DNA from: an uncultured Draconibacterium sp.
GTDB lineage: Bacteria; Bacteroidota; Bacteroidia; Bacteroidales; Prolixibacteraceae
Reading direction: 5' to 3'
Length of the DNA: 64,000 nt
Assembly (NCBI RefSeq): GCF_963676735.1
Contig: NZ_OY781464.1
Location: 219,001 to 283,000, forward strand
The notes beneath the pieces are model-generated. The model did no database searches. It was given only the letters and a program-made list of their open reading frames with translations, and had not been told where the DNA came from. A program made the translations under genes and the position numbers. This document shows, piece by piece, positions 44,936-53,646 of this stretch. How positions within the stretch are numbered: position 1 is the first letter of the stretch; every line of letters starts with the position of its first letter.

Positions 44936-45020
44936 CTGTTGATTGTAAGGTTGATGGAAATAATTTATTAAAAAATGCAGTTTGGGTATGACAAATATCA
45001 GTATTGACTTGATAAATTGT

Positions 45021-45028
45021 TAATTTTG
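45021..45028 (+). promoter_or_regulatory. glnN -7 promoter box
   Basis: TAATTTTG, a TAnnTTTG match 35 bases upstream of the glnN ATG at 45064. No convincing -33 element was seen. Confidence 0.4.
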
Positions 45029-45063
45029 AGGACAGACAAAAAACAGACTTAAATAAATTAATC

Positions 45064-47253
45064 ATGGCACAATTTAGATTTAAAGCACTTGAGGAAGTGC
45101 TTAACCGCCGGCCGGATGAAGTGGTAAGAGAAGAGAATCTGGTTTCGGATTATTTTGGTATGCTGGTTTTCGATCAGTCCAAAATGAAAAAATATTTATC
45201 GAGAGAAGCATATAAAGCAGTAACCGATGCGGTAGAGCGCGGCACAACTGTTGATCGGAAAATGGCTGATCAGGTGGCGCAGGGAATGAAAGCCTGGGCT
45301 ATTGAAAACGGCGCAACACATTACACGCACTGGTTTCATCCTTTAACCGATGGTACTGCAGAAAAGCATGATGCTTTTATTGTGCACGGTGCCGATGGTG
45401 GCGTAATCGAATCGTTCTCGGGGCAACTTTTGGCACAACAAGAGCCCGATGCTTCGTCGTTTCCAAGTGGCGGAATTCGCCAAACTTTTGAGGCACGCGG
45501 TTATACCGCCTGGGATCCTACTTCGCCTGCTTTTATTAGCGAAACAACCTTAACTATTCCAACTATTTTTATTTCGTATACCGGCGAAGCGCTTGATTAT
45601 AAAACGCCTTTGTTACGTGCTATAAATGCAGTTGATAAAGCAGCAACCGATGTGTGCCAGTATTTTGATAAAAATGTTACTCGTGTTCAAGCCAATCTGG
45701 GTTGGGAACAAGAATATTTTTTAATTGATGAAGCCCTGTTTATGGCTCGACCTGACCTGGTATTAACCGGAAGAACTTTGATGGGGCATTCTTCATCAAA
45801 AGACCAACAATTGGATGATCATTATTTTTCATCAATACCAACCCGGGTAAATAAGTTTATGCAGGATGTAGAGAATGAAGCATACAAACTTGGGATTCCG
45901 GTAAAAACACGTCATAACGAGGTGGCACCCAATCAGTTTGAACTGGCTCCGATTTACGAAGAGGCCAACCTGGCAAACGATCATAACCAGCTGTGTATGG
46001 ATATTATGCAGAAAATTGCACGCCGGCATAAATTCCGTATTCTGTTCCACGAAAAACCTTTTGCAGGAATTAACGGATCGGGAAAACATAACAACTGGTC
46101 GCTGTCAACTGACACCGGAGTTAACTTGTACTCACCGGGTAAAAATCCAAAATCGAATTTGCAGTTTTTAACTTATGTAATTAATACCTTAAAAGCTGTA
46201 TACGACAACCAGGATTTACTGCGTGCAAGCATTTTAACTGCCTCTAACCAGCACCGCCTGGGAGCCAATGAAGCACCGCCATCTATAATCTCGGTGTTTT
46301 TAGGGTCAGAAGTTTCAACAATGCTCGACCTGATGGAAGAAGCAGTGGTTGACCGAAAAATGACACCGGATGAGAAAACTGCATTAAAACTGAATATCGG
46401 CCGTATTCCTGAAATTATTCTTGACAATACTGATCGTAACCGTACATCTCCATTTGCCTTCACCGGAAACCGTTTCGAGTTCCGTGCGGTTGGTTCAATG
46501 GCTAACAATGCCTCTGCATTAATTGTGTTAAACACAGCCATGGCCGACCAGTTGAAAAAATTTAAAGCCGATGTTGATGCTTTAATTGACAAAGGAATTA
46601 AAAAGGATGAAGCCATTTTCCAGGTTCTGAAAACCCTTATTATTGCCACCAAACCTATTCGTTTTAACGGAGATGGGTATAGTGACGACTGGGTGGAGGA
46701 AGCCGAAAAACGCGGTTTGACTAACATTGACAATGTGCCCGATAGTTTAGCTGCCTACCTGCGCCCGGAGAATAAAACTTTGTTTGAAAGAAATGGAATT
46801 TTTAACGAAGCTGAAATAGACGGACGGGTTGAGGTTGAGTATGAAAAGTTCATCATGAAGGTTCAGATTGAATCACGTGTTCTGGCCGATATTGCCATTA
46901 ATCATATTGTGCCAACGGCGGTTCAGTATCAAACTATGCTGCTTGAAAATGTGAAAAACCTGAAAGAGGTATTTCCGGCTGAAGAATTTAATTCGCTGGC
47001 AGGTGGCCGTTTAGAGCTTATTAAAGAAGTTGGCGGGCATATTTCGGCAATTAAAACATTACGTAAAGAGATGATTGCAGCACGTGCCAAAGCCAATAAG
47101 GTGGAAGATGTTATTGAGCGTTCGAAAGAATACGATAAGGAAGTGCGACCATTCCTTGATGAAATAAGAGACCACATTGACAGGCTCGAACTTATTGTTG
47201 ACAACGAAAAATGGCCCTTGCCAAAATATCGCGAACTTTTATTTGTTCGCTAA
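45064..47253 (+). CDS. glnN: Glutamine synthetase type III
   Basis: 729-residue GSIII, the long dodecameric form of Bacteroidota and some other anaerobes. Typical blocks: THYTHWFHPLTDGTAEKHD, ASSFPSGGIRQTFEARGYT, GWEQEYFLIDEALF, FAGINGSGKHNNWSLSTD and RTSPFAFTGNRFEFRAVGS. The C-terminal helical extension (about 600-729) is characteristic. Likely the main ammonia-assimilating synthetase under ammonia limitation in this phylum (family knowledge). Followed by a terminator, then by the left end of the integrative element. Confidence 0.97.
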   Translation: MAQFRFKALEEVLNRRPDEVVREENLVSDYFGMLVFDQSKMKKYLSREAYKAVTDAVERGTTVDRKMADQVAQGMKAWAIENGATHYTHWFHPLTDGTAEKHDAFIVHGADGGVIESFSGQLLAQQEPDASSFPSGGIRQTFEARGYTAWDPTSPAFISETTLTIPTIFISYTGEALDYKTPLLRAINAVDKAATDVCQYFDKNVTRVQANLGWEQEYFLIDEALFMARPDLVLTGRTLMGHSSSKDQQLDDHYFSSIPTRVNKFMQDVENEAYKLGIPVKTRHNEVAPNQFELAPIYEEANLANDHNQLCMDIMQKIARRHKFRILFHEKPFAGINGSGKHNNWSLSTDTGVNLYSPGKNPKSNLQFLTYVINTLKAVYDNQDLLRASILTASNQHRLGANEAPPSIISVFLGSEVSTMLDLMEEAVVDRKMTPDEKTALKLNIGRIPEIILDNTDRNRTSPFAFTGNRFEFRAVGSMANNASALIVLNTAMADQLKKFKADVDALIDKGIKKDEAIFQVLKTLIIATKPIRFNGDGYSDDWVEEAEKRGLTNIDNVPDSLAAYLRPENKTLFERNGIFNEAEIDGRVEVEYEKFIMKVQIESRVLADIAINHIVPTAVQYQTMLLENVKNLKEVFPAEEFNSLAGGRLELIKEVGGHISAIKTLRKEMIAARAKANKVEDVIERSKEYDKEVRPFLDEIRDHIDRLELIVDNEKWPLPKYRELLFVR

Positions 47254-47274
47254 GCAAAATATGCAGTTATTTAA

Positions 47275-47307
47275 AAAAGACTTTTCGTTGCGGAAAGTCT
47301 TTTTTTA
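47275..47307 (+). terminator. Terminator of glnN
   Basis: AAAAGACTTT / AAAGTCTTTT stem with a TCGTTGCGG loop and T run. 47308-47510 shows no gene; an attachment-site core for the downstream integrase is likely in this spacer but could not be identified without the other end. Confidence 0.8.
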
Positions 47308-47510
47308 TTTGCATACTTAAGCAACTTATATTACGTTAGTTAAAAGACGTATTAATTAATTAAGCATAGTAGGTAAAAAAATTTTACTTTTACTTCCCGA
47401 AATTGAATCTAATAAACAAACAATATAAAAATCATTAGAAACCCCATGTAGAGCTTGTCTAGTTTGACTTGTCGATATCTGTTTGTCTATCCTTATTTAT
47501 CGATATTTAT

Positions 47511-47518
47511 TAAATTTG
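47511..47518 (+). promoter_or_regulatory. Integrase promoter -7 box
   Basis: TAAATTTG matches TAnnTTTG, 60 bases before the integrase ATG and just ahead of the perfect dyad at 47538-47565. Confidence 0.35.
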
Positions 47519-47537
47519 TGCCAGAATTTGTTAATTA

Positions 47538-47565
47538 TTTGTACATTGAAAAAATGGTGTACAAA
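47538..47565. promoter_or_regulatory. Perfect 8-bp dyad ahead of the integrase gene
   Basis: TTTGTACA (47538-47545) and TGTACAAA (47558-47565), a 12-base spacer. It lies between the promoter-like box and the ATG at 47579, a good place for autoregulation or integrase arm binding. Confidence 0.5.
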
Positions 47566-47578
47566 ATTTTGATAAAAT

Positions 47579-48790
47579 ATGGCAATTAAAGTAACATTAC
47601 GCGAAACGGTTATTAGCAAAAATAGAAGGTCCTTGTACCTTGATTTTTACCCGGGATTTAATGATTCAAAAACTGGGAAATTAAAAAGGCGCGAAGTATT
47701 GCGTATGTATGTTGTGGATAAACCACGTACCAAAGCAGAACGTGCCTTTAATAAAGATACACGAGCAGAGGCCGATAAAATACGCGCACAACGCCAGGTT
47801 GAATTAAACCGATACAGTGCATACACCGACGATCAGAAAAAGGAAATAGAACAGAAAAAGCTAAGCGAAGGATGTTTTGTCAGTTATTACCAGGGGATAG
47901 TTGAAGGTAAAATAGCACGTAGGACAATTAAAAAAAAACAGACAGAGGCTTTAAAACGCGAAGGTGATTCTATTTGGAAAGCTGGATTGTTGTATTTGCG
48001 AAATTATACGGAACACGAACAAGGGCACCCAGCGATTGCATTTAATGAACTTACGGCGGATTTTTTTAATGGCTTTCGTGATTATTTATTGACAGCGGAT
48101 AGCCTACACAATAAACAAGGAAAGAAGATCTCTCAGAATAGCGCATCGGTTTATTTTTCGAAAGTATATTCAACATTGTTACAAGCAGAAGAAAAAGGAT
48201 TTCTGACAAAAAGGATATCAAACGATGTTGTGCAGATTGAATCTCAAGAAACTCACCGGGAAGTATTAACGATTGCCGAGTTAAAAAAACTTATTGAAAT
48301 TGAATGTGAAGTACCCTTGCTTAAACGTGCTGCGTTGTTTTCGGCCTTAACAGGATTGAGAATTTCTGACATAAAAAAACTAAAATGGTCTGAAATAACT
48401 TTTGATAAAGATTCTGGTCGTTATCGTATGCCATACCGTCAGCAGAAGACCACCCGTATAAATTATATGGTAATTAGTGAACAGGCGGTAAAATTAGCAG
48501 GTGAACGAGGCGCACCAGATAAACTTGTTTTTGATGGATTAAGTAGGCGTTATACGTCCTATCACCTACAGAAACTTTATAATTGGGTGTTACGTTCGGG
48601 TATCACAAAAACAATCAAATTCCATAACTTCAGGCACACCTATGCAACACTTCAATTAGAGGCAGGAACAGACATTTACACCGTTTCAAAAAATTTAGGA
48701 CATACCAATTTGAAAACGACTGAAATTTATGCAAAGATTGTTGATAGTAAAAAGGAGGCAGCTGCTGATGCAATTGATTTAGGGCTCTAA
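47579..48790 (+). CDS. int: Tyrosine recombinase / integrase of an integrative element
   Basis: 403 residues, Bacteroidetes-type integrase: an N-terminal arm-binding domain (TLRETVISKNRRSLYLDFYP), a SAM-like core-binding domain (about 100-215) and the catalytic domain with SALTGLRISDIKKLKW (Arg), RQQKTTRINYM (Lys region), HNFRHTYATL (His-x-x-Arg), LGHTNLKTTEIYAKI (His and nucleophile Tyr). Intact. It is not an IntI integron integrase, lacking that family's added helix as far as I can see. It begins right after the glnN terminator and probably marks the left end of the element. Confidence 0.93.
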   Translation: MAIKVTLRETVISKNRRSLYLDFYPGFNDSKTGKLKRREVLRMYVVDKPRTKAERAFNKDTRAEADKIRAQRQVELNRYSAYTDDQKKEIEQKKLSEGCFVSYYQGIVEGKIARRTIKKKQTEALKREGDSIWKAGLLYLRNYTEHEQGHPAIAFNELTADFFNGFRDYLLTADSLHNKQGKKISQNSASVYFSKVYSTLLQAEEKGFLTKRISNDVVQIESQETHREVLTIAELKKLIEIECEVPLLKRAALFSALTGLRISDIKKLKWSEITFDKDSGRYRMPYRQQKTTRINYMVISEQAVKLAGERGAPDKLVFDGLSRRYTSYHLQKLYNWVLRSGITKTIKFHNFRHTYATLQLEAGTDIYTVSKNLGHTNLKTTEIYAKIVDSKKEAAADAIDLGL

Positions 48791-49028
48791 GAAAGCTTTC
48801 ATTGCCGTCAAAGGTTTATGCAAAGATTGTAAATGAGGGCAGGGGAGCGGTTGAAAGTCAGAATAGGATATTTGATTAATTAAGTTTAAAGCATAGTAAA
48901 TAACTGTACAACATTCTCTCTTACTGGGTAACGACGAACTTAAAATCACTCTTTCAGGACAACATTAAAGTTTCAATATTAGCGTATTGTCTCTCGTCAA
49001 TAAAAAAACATAAATTAACTCAACACAA

Positions 49029-49871
49029 ATGATTATGATTAAAGCAAAAGAATATATAGAGTTTAAAAAAGAAGATATTATTGAAAATCTAAACAGTTTG
49101 TATGACGAAAAGGAAGCACAAGAGATATTCAACAATTTAGGTGACAAGCTAACAGAAATCACAGAATTTAGACATTCCGAGACTAAGACAAAAAAAATCA
49201 TAGATAAACTAATGCATCATAAACTAACAAAAAACTCTTCAATACTGCACTGGCTAATAAAAGCTGTTGAAAATGATGACACCTACTGTCATGCATACAA
49301 TTACCTTGCGCAATATTACAATAGAAAAAATCTCTCTCTGTTCGAATATCAAATTAAGAATATATCAGATCCTGAATTATTCGAACTTATAAAAAAAGAA
49401 CAGGTAAGTGATGAAGAGCCTAACGCTGAGAAAGAAGTGAAGAGTAACACTGGAACACCAAATATTAAAAATGGTGAAACCGAACTTTCAGAAAAGATAA
49501 AAGAGCACTTTGCTTTTTTTTTAGGGAATTGTCCTCGAAAGGGCAAACCAATACTAAGCAGTGAAAATGATTTTAATAGATTGATAGAGTGGACTACTTA
49601 TTTTTACGAAAATAATTTTAAAGTACCTAATATTGATGCACCAATACAAACTATAAATACTAATAACTACTATACTCAATTAGCATTTGTGTATTTGTTT
49701 GACCAGCTTAGGAAGTTAGGTTTTCATAGTCAAAGAACAAGAGCGAAAACAATCTTCAACTTATGGGAGAAAAGTTTTCAAGATTACAGTGGTTACTCTG
49801 AAAAAAACTTTTGGAAAGTGAACCAAGAAAAGGGGAATGAAGTAAAGAAACTCATGCATATTGATTACTAA
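49029..49871 (+). CDS. Unknown element-encoded protein
   Basis: 280 residues, hydrophilic. It has an N-terminal helical part (IKAKEYIEFKKEDIIENLNS), a low-complexity acidic linker (SDEEPNAEKEVKSNTGTPNI) and a C-terminal domain with NTNNYYTQLAFVYLFDQLRK and RTRAKTIFNLWEKSFQDYSG. It may be a regulator or the element's accessory replication protein; no family recognised. Plus strand like the integrase and replication genes. Start at ATG 49029; an ATG two codons later is equally possible. Confidence 0.65.
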   Translation: MIMIKAKEYIEFKKEDIIENLNSLYDEKEAQEIFNNLGDKLTEITEFRHSETKTKKIIDKLMHHKLTKNSSILHWLIKAVENDDTYCHAYNYLAQYYNRKNLSLFEYQIKNISDPELFELIKKEQVSDEEPNAEKEVKSNTGTPNIKNGETELSEKIKEHFAFFLGNCPRKGKPILSSENDFNRLIEWTTYFYENNFKVPNIDAPIQTINTNNYYTQLAFVYLFDQLRKLGFHSQRTRAKTIFNLWEKSFQDYSGYSEKNFWKVNQEKGNEVKKLMHIDY

Positions 49872-49964
49872 ATGTAAATATCCGTAAACACGTATTTTTC
49901 CCGTAGATTAACCGTATTTCCGTTTCGGTAATTCGCAAAGTATTACAAATTAAAATACTTTGTT

Positions 49965-50315
49965 ATGACCGAAAATTTCACATTTGACCAATTGCCCAGA
50001 GCTGTGGCAATCCTAACAAAAGAAGTTAGCGAATTAAAACAGCTATTGCAACAAAAAAGAGAACAGCAAGCAACACCTCTAGAAGAACAACTTTTAACCG
50101 TTCAAGAAGCAGCCGATTTTCTTAATCTTTCAGTTCCCACAATCTATGGTAAAGTAAGTAGAGGTGAATTGCCCGTTATGAAGCGAGGCAAAAAACTTCA
50201 TTTCTCCAGCATTGACTTATGGCAATACGTCAAAGAAGGAAGGATTCAAACTAACGCTGAATTTGAAGCCAAAGCCGAAACCTCTTTAGCAACTAAAAGG
50301 AAAGGAGCAAGGTAG
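49965..50315 (+). CDS. Excisionase-family HTH protein
   Basis: 116 residues. LLTVQEAADFLNLSVPTIY followed by GKVSRGELPVMKRGKKLHFS is the HTH_17/MerR-like winged helix of excisionase-type proteins; an N-terminal coiled coil (VAILTKEVSELKQLLQQKRE) precedes it. Probably controls integrase direction or element transcription. It is two bases ahead of a small ORF and starts the replication gene run. Repeated CCGTA motifs lie just upstream (49880-49925), possible binding sites. Confidence 0.85.
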   Translation: MTENFTFDQLPRAVAILTKEVSELKQLLQQKREQQATPLEEQLLTVQEAADFLNLSVPTIYGKVSRGELPVMKRGKKLHFSSIDLWQYVKEGRIQTNAEFEAKAETSLATKRKGAR

Positions 50316-50316
50316 T

Positions 50317-50511
50317 ATGTCATTCTATCTAAACTCTAATCCAGTTCAGCGAATTTCAGGAAATTATGCGACTCATAAAGTAATTTTTAATCCTCTAACC
50401 CATCTCTACCGTGTGGTTTCTATCGGTTATAGCAGGGGAAGAAATTGCATCATAAAAACTACCGGAACAAAAGACTATTGTGAATGGTATATTCGAACCA
50501 AAGCGGCATGA
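50317..50511 (+). CDS. Small basic protein of unknown function
   Basis: 64 residues, basic, no recognised domain: it begins MSFYLNSNPVQRISGNYATH and ends with WYIRTKAA. The gene begins one base after the HTH gene stop and its TGA overlaps the next start as ATGA (50508-50511), so it belongs to a coupled operon and is likely expressed. Confidence 0.55.
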   Translation: MSFYLNSNPVQRISGNYATHKVIFNPLTHLYRVVSIGYSRGRNCIIKTTGTKDYCEWYIRTKAA

Positions 50512-51212
50512 ATGGATGGGTAAAAATACATCGAAAAATTCTTGATAAACCGATTTGGCTCAATTCAACACCAGAACAAAAAGCAATACTGATGACCATA
50601 ATTTTGATGGCAAACTTTGAAGAGAAAGAATGGGAATGGGAAGGGCGGAAATTCAAAGTCTTACCAGGCCAATTTGTTTCAAGCCTTGAATCTATTAGGC
50701 AAAAATCAGGGAAAGGTATATCTATTAGAAATGTTCGTAGTGCAATAACTCGATTTAAAAAACTCGATTTTATGACAGAGCAAGTGACAAGGACAGGTAG
50801 GATTATAACTGTCTGTAAATGGGAAGCTTATCAGGATATATCTATTAATGACCGACAAAGTATCCGACAAAGAGGCGACAAAGAGGTGACAGCTACTAAG
50901 AAAGGTAAGAAAACAAAGAATAACATAACTGATATTTTTGATGATTTCAGAAAAGAATACCCAGGAACAAAAAGAGGGCTAAAAACAGAACTCGATAACT
51001 TTCTCAAAAAGAACGATGCTGAAATAGTTTACCAACTTAAGCCGGCTTTGATAAGGGAAATGGAATGGCGTAAGGAAGCTGAAAAAGGAGGGGAATTTAT
51101 TGCACCGTGGAAACATCTTTCAACCTGGATAAATCAAAAGTGTTGGGAACAAGAATTTCCCACAATATCAACAAGCGATAATTATAAACCACCAACTGGA
51201 TTAAAACGATGA
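50508..51212 (+). CDS. Phage replisome organiser-like / helicase loader protein
   Basis: 234 residues from the ATG at 50508 (ATGA overlap with the previous gene); an ATG at 50484 would add eight residues. The N-terminal MNGWVKIHRKILDKPIWLNS with a winged helix (ISIRNVRSAITRFKKLDFMT) is the phage replisome-organiser pattern. The C-terminal APWKHLSTWINQKCWEQEFP is typical of DnaD/DnaT-like helicase-loading proteins. It overlaps the DnaB gene by four bases, so helicase and loader are made together. Confidence 0.75.
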   Translation: MNGWVKIHRKILDKPIWLNSTPEQKAILMTIILMANFEEKEWEWEGRKFKVLPGQFVSSLESIRQKSGKGISIRNVRSAITRFKKLDFMTEQVTRTGRIITVCKWEAYQDISINDRQSIRQRGDKEVTATKKGKKTKNNITDIFDDFRKEYPGTKRGLKTELDNFLKKNDAEIVYQLKPALIREMEWRKEAEKGGEFIAPWKHLSTWINQKCWEQEFPTISTSDNYKPPTGLKR

Positions 51213-52549
51213 ATGAGACAACTGAAAATTTAAGAGGTCGGATGATTTTACAGGATAGAATACCACCACAAGCAACGGATGTTGAGGCTATTGTTCTCGG
51301 AGCATTGATGTTGGAGAATGAAGCGTATCAGTCTGTCTCAACATTACTGTCTGCAGAAAGCTTTTACAAGTACGAGCATAGAAAGATTTTTGAGGTAATT
51401 GAGTCGATTGCAACTCAAAATAAGCCTGTTGACTTATTAATAGTAACTCAAGCACTAAAAGACAAAAGATTGCTACAGGATATTGGCGGGCCTGCCTTCA
51501 TCACTCAACTAACAAGACAAGTTGCATCTGCCGCCCACATCGAACATCATGCCCGTATTATTGCACAAAAACACCTGCAACGTGAGCTAATCAAAGCTTC
51601 TACACAAATACAGGTGAAAGCATATGATGACACAACTGATGTTACTGAAATTGTTGACGAATGGATTAAACTTGGAAACGATTTAGACAACACATCAAAC
51701 ATCGCAGACTCAGGAGTTTTAATGAGTGATGTACTTACCAGTACAGTTCAAGAAATTGAAGAAGATTGCAAAAGAACGAAAGAAAACAAAACAGCAGGAA
51801 TACCTACCGGTTTTAAATCGCTTGATTTTAGTACCGGTGGTTGGCGGCAGGGAAACTTTATTGTTCTTGCAGCACGACCAGGTGTAGGAAAAACTTCGTT
51901 TGCATTATTCTTTGCGATGGAAGCTGCAAAAGCTGGGTATTGGGTGAACCTGTTTAGTTTCGAAATGAACAAGGAAGATTTAGCCAGAATTGTAGTTGCT
52001 ACGGAAAGCGGTGTTTACCGTTCCAATATCAGAGATGGTGTTTTAGAAGATTCTGACTGGCACAAAATGAACGAGGCAATTGCACGTATAGAAAAATTGC
52101 CCATTTTATTTCATGATGCAAGTGGAATGACGGTTAACCAAGTACATGCATCTGTTAGGAAGAACAAGAAAAACGGTCGATGCGACTTTGCAATAGTTGA
52201 TTATTTACAGTTGGTAAGATCTTCAGCAAGTAAACAGATTAGAGAACTTGAGGTTTCGGAAATAAGCAGGATGCTTAAATCAACAGCATTGAATGAAAAG
52301 ATACCTGTATTAGCTCTATCCCAGTTAAACCGGAGCGCAGACAACGAAACACCAAAACTATCGCATTTAAGAGAATCCGGGGCTATTGAACAGGATGCAG
52401 ATATAGTATGCTTTTTAAGCAAACAGGAATCACAAAGCAATACTGTAAGATTCACGATCGCCAAGCACCGAAGGGGCCGATTAGGAGATATTGAGATACA
52501 ATGCAATGATGAGATGACACGGTTTGTAGAATCAAATAATTATAAATAG
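51209..52549 (+). CDS. dnaB: Replicative DNA helicase, DnaB family
   Basis: 446 residues. N-terminal DnaB domain (QATDVEAIVLGALMLENEAY), then the RecA-like core: AARPGVGKTSF (Walker A, 221-231), IVDYLQLVRS (Walker B), LALSQLNRSADNETPKLSHL (sensor) and AKHRRGRLGDIEI near the end. It is shorter than chromosomal DnaB (about 470 or more) and coupled to a loader, as in phages and satellite elements. Overlap with the loader gene is ATGA at 51209. Confidence 0.93.
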   Translation: MNETTENLRGRMILQDRIPPQATDVEAIVLGALMLENEAYQSVSTLLSAESFYKYEHRKIFEVIESIATQNKPVDLLIVTQALKDKRLLQDIGGPAFITQLTRQVASAAHIEHHARIIAQKHLQRELIKASTQIQVKAYDDTTDVTEIVDEWIKLGNDLDNTSNIADSGVLMSDVLTSTVQEIEEDCKRTKENKTAGIPTGFKSLDFSTGGWRQGNFIVLAARPGVGKTSFALFFAMEAAKAGYWVNLFSFEMNKEDLARIVVATESGVYRSNIRDGVLEDSDWHKMNEAIARIEKLPILFHDASGMTVNQVHASVRKNKKNGRCDFAIVDYLQLVRSSASKQIRELEVSEISRMLKSTALNEKIPVLALSQLNRSADNETPKLSHLRESGAIEQDADIVCFLSKQESQSNTVRFTIAKHRRGRLGDIEIQCNDEMTRFVESNNYK

Positions 52550-52553
52550 TTGA

Positions 52554-52922
52554 ATGGAAGAATTATTCAAAGATAGATCACTGAAATCAATTGCGCTAGA
52601 GCTTTTTTGTTTTCGTTTACCGGGACGGTTAGAATTTGCTAAAATGAACAGTTCCAATACTCATATACTCGAGTATGCGGATGCCTTGGACAATTTCGAA
52701 TTTCACCTTAGATACTATATGTATAGCACGCATATACCCTTGGATGTAATCCTCGATGACACAAGGAATGCTATGACGCAAACATTATATATTCCCAATG
52801 TCCTGAACGATATATTAAAGCAGATAAGAACTGACATTATTGATAATGAGCTATATGAGTTAATGATAAAATATGAGTTTGTTGAAAAGAACATTTTAAT
52901 AGAAATAAACAATCATGGATAA
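52554..52922 (+). CDS. Small acidic protein of unknown function
   Basis: 122 residues, mostly helical, begins MEELFKDRSLKSIALELFCF. It starts four bases after the dnaB stop and its end overlaps the start of the HTH gene by eight bases, so it is in the same operon. No family recognised. Confidence 0.6.
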   Translation: MEELFKDRSLKSIALELFCFRLPGRLEFAKMNSSNTHILEYADALDNFEFHLRYYMYSTHIPLDVILDDTRNAMTQTLYIPNVLNDILKQIRTDIIDNELYELMIKYEFVEKNILIEINNHG

Positions 52923-53409
52923 AATTAGAAGAAATTATAAGCTGCCCAATCGTGAAGAAAAATTAAGGTTTATGAGGGCGCTGGAAGCTAATGGTATGAA
53001 TAAAAGCCAAACAGCACGAGAACTGAATATCTCACGAACAACGCTGCATCGTTATTTTAACGAAAATTGGGAGACTTACCTAAAGGAAAAGGATAAGGTT
53101 AATCGTGGTAGTGAAGCAATAGTCGCAAAACAGATGCTCTTGTCTTTTGATGCAGAAAATGCACGGATAAAATTAGAAGATTCTTGTGCGAGGGCAATAG
53201 ACCTGATGAATGAAAGAATCAACACTCAGTCAACTGAAATTAATTCACGAGAGCTGATCCAATTCATCAGTACACTACTACCATACCTGCTCGACAAGAA
53301 AGCTATTATGGGGGTAAAAGAAGCTGAAGAAACGGCTCCCAAACGCCCTTCTGTTGTTCAGGCATTCTTAGATAACTTGAACAAAGCAAAAGATTTAAAG
53401 CCAGTTTGA
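52915..53409 (+). CDS. HTH protein, Fis/terminase-small-like
   Basis: 164 residues. A Fis-type helix-turn-helix GMNKSQTARELNISRTTLHR lies in the first 45 residues, followed by a helical region (FDAENARIKLEDSCARAIDL) and a proline-rich tail. This layout occurs in small terminase subunits and in phage/satellite regulators. It closes the plus-strand replication run; no large terminase or capsid gene follows inside the window. Confidence 0.65.
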   Translation: MDKIRRNYKLPNREEKLRFMRALEANGMNKSQTARELNISRTTLHRYFNENWETYLKEKDKVNRGSEAIVAKQMLLSFDAENARIKLEDSCARAIDLMNERINTQSTEINSRELIQFISTLLPYLLDKKAIMGVKEAEETAPKRPSVVQAFLDNLNKAKDLKPV

Positions 53410-53646
53410 GATCTTCTGCGAACAGAATGTTGCAGGCATAAAAAGTGTAGTATTACTGTATTGTTGGTTTTATTGTCCTGGAGGATAAGTTGTTAGATTC
53501 TTCCTTTGTTGTGTCATAGTGTTCTAAGTACTGTTCAGTTGAAACAAGTAGATAACGTTTTCGAACTGATGAGATAGCTCTGATAAACCCAACTTTGTTT
53601 TAAATACCCTATAACTGTTTTATATATCTAATAATCGCAATATTTC

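Noticed and set aside
47579..48790. The tyrosine recombinase as integrase of the attC-like array
   Set aside because: It lies 35 kb away, at the end of another element, and shows a Bacteroidetes integrative-element layout rather than an IntI one.
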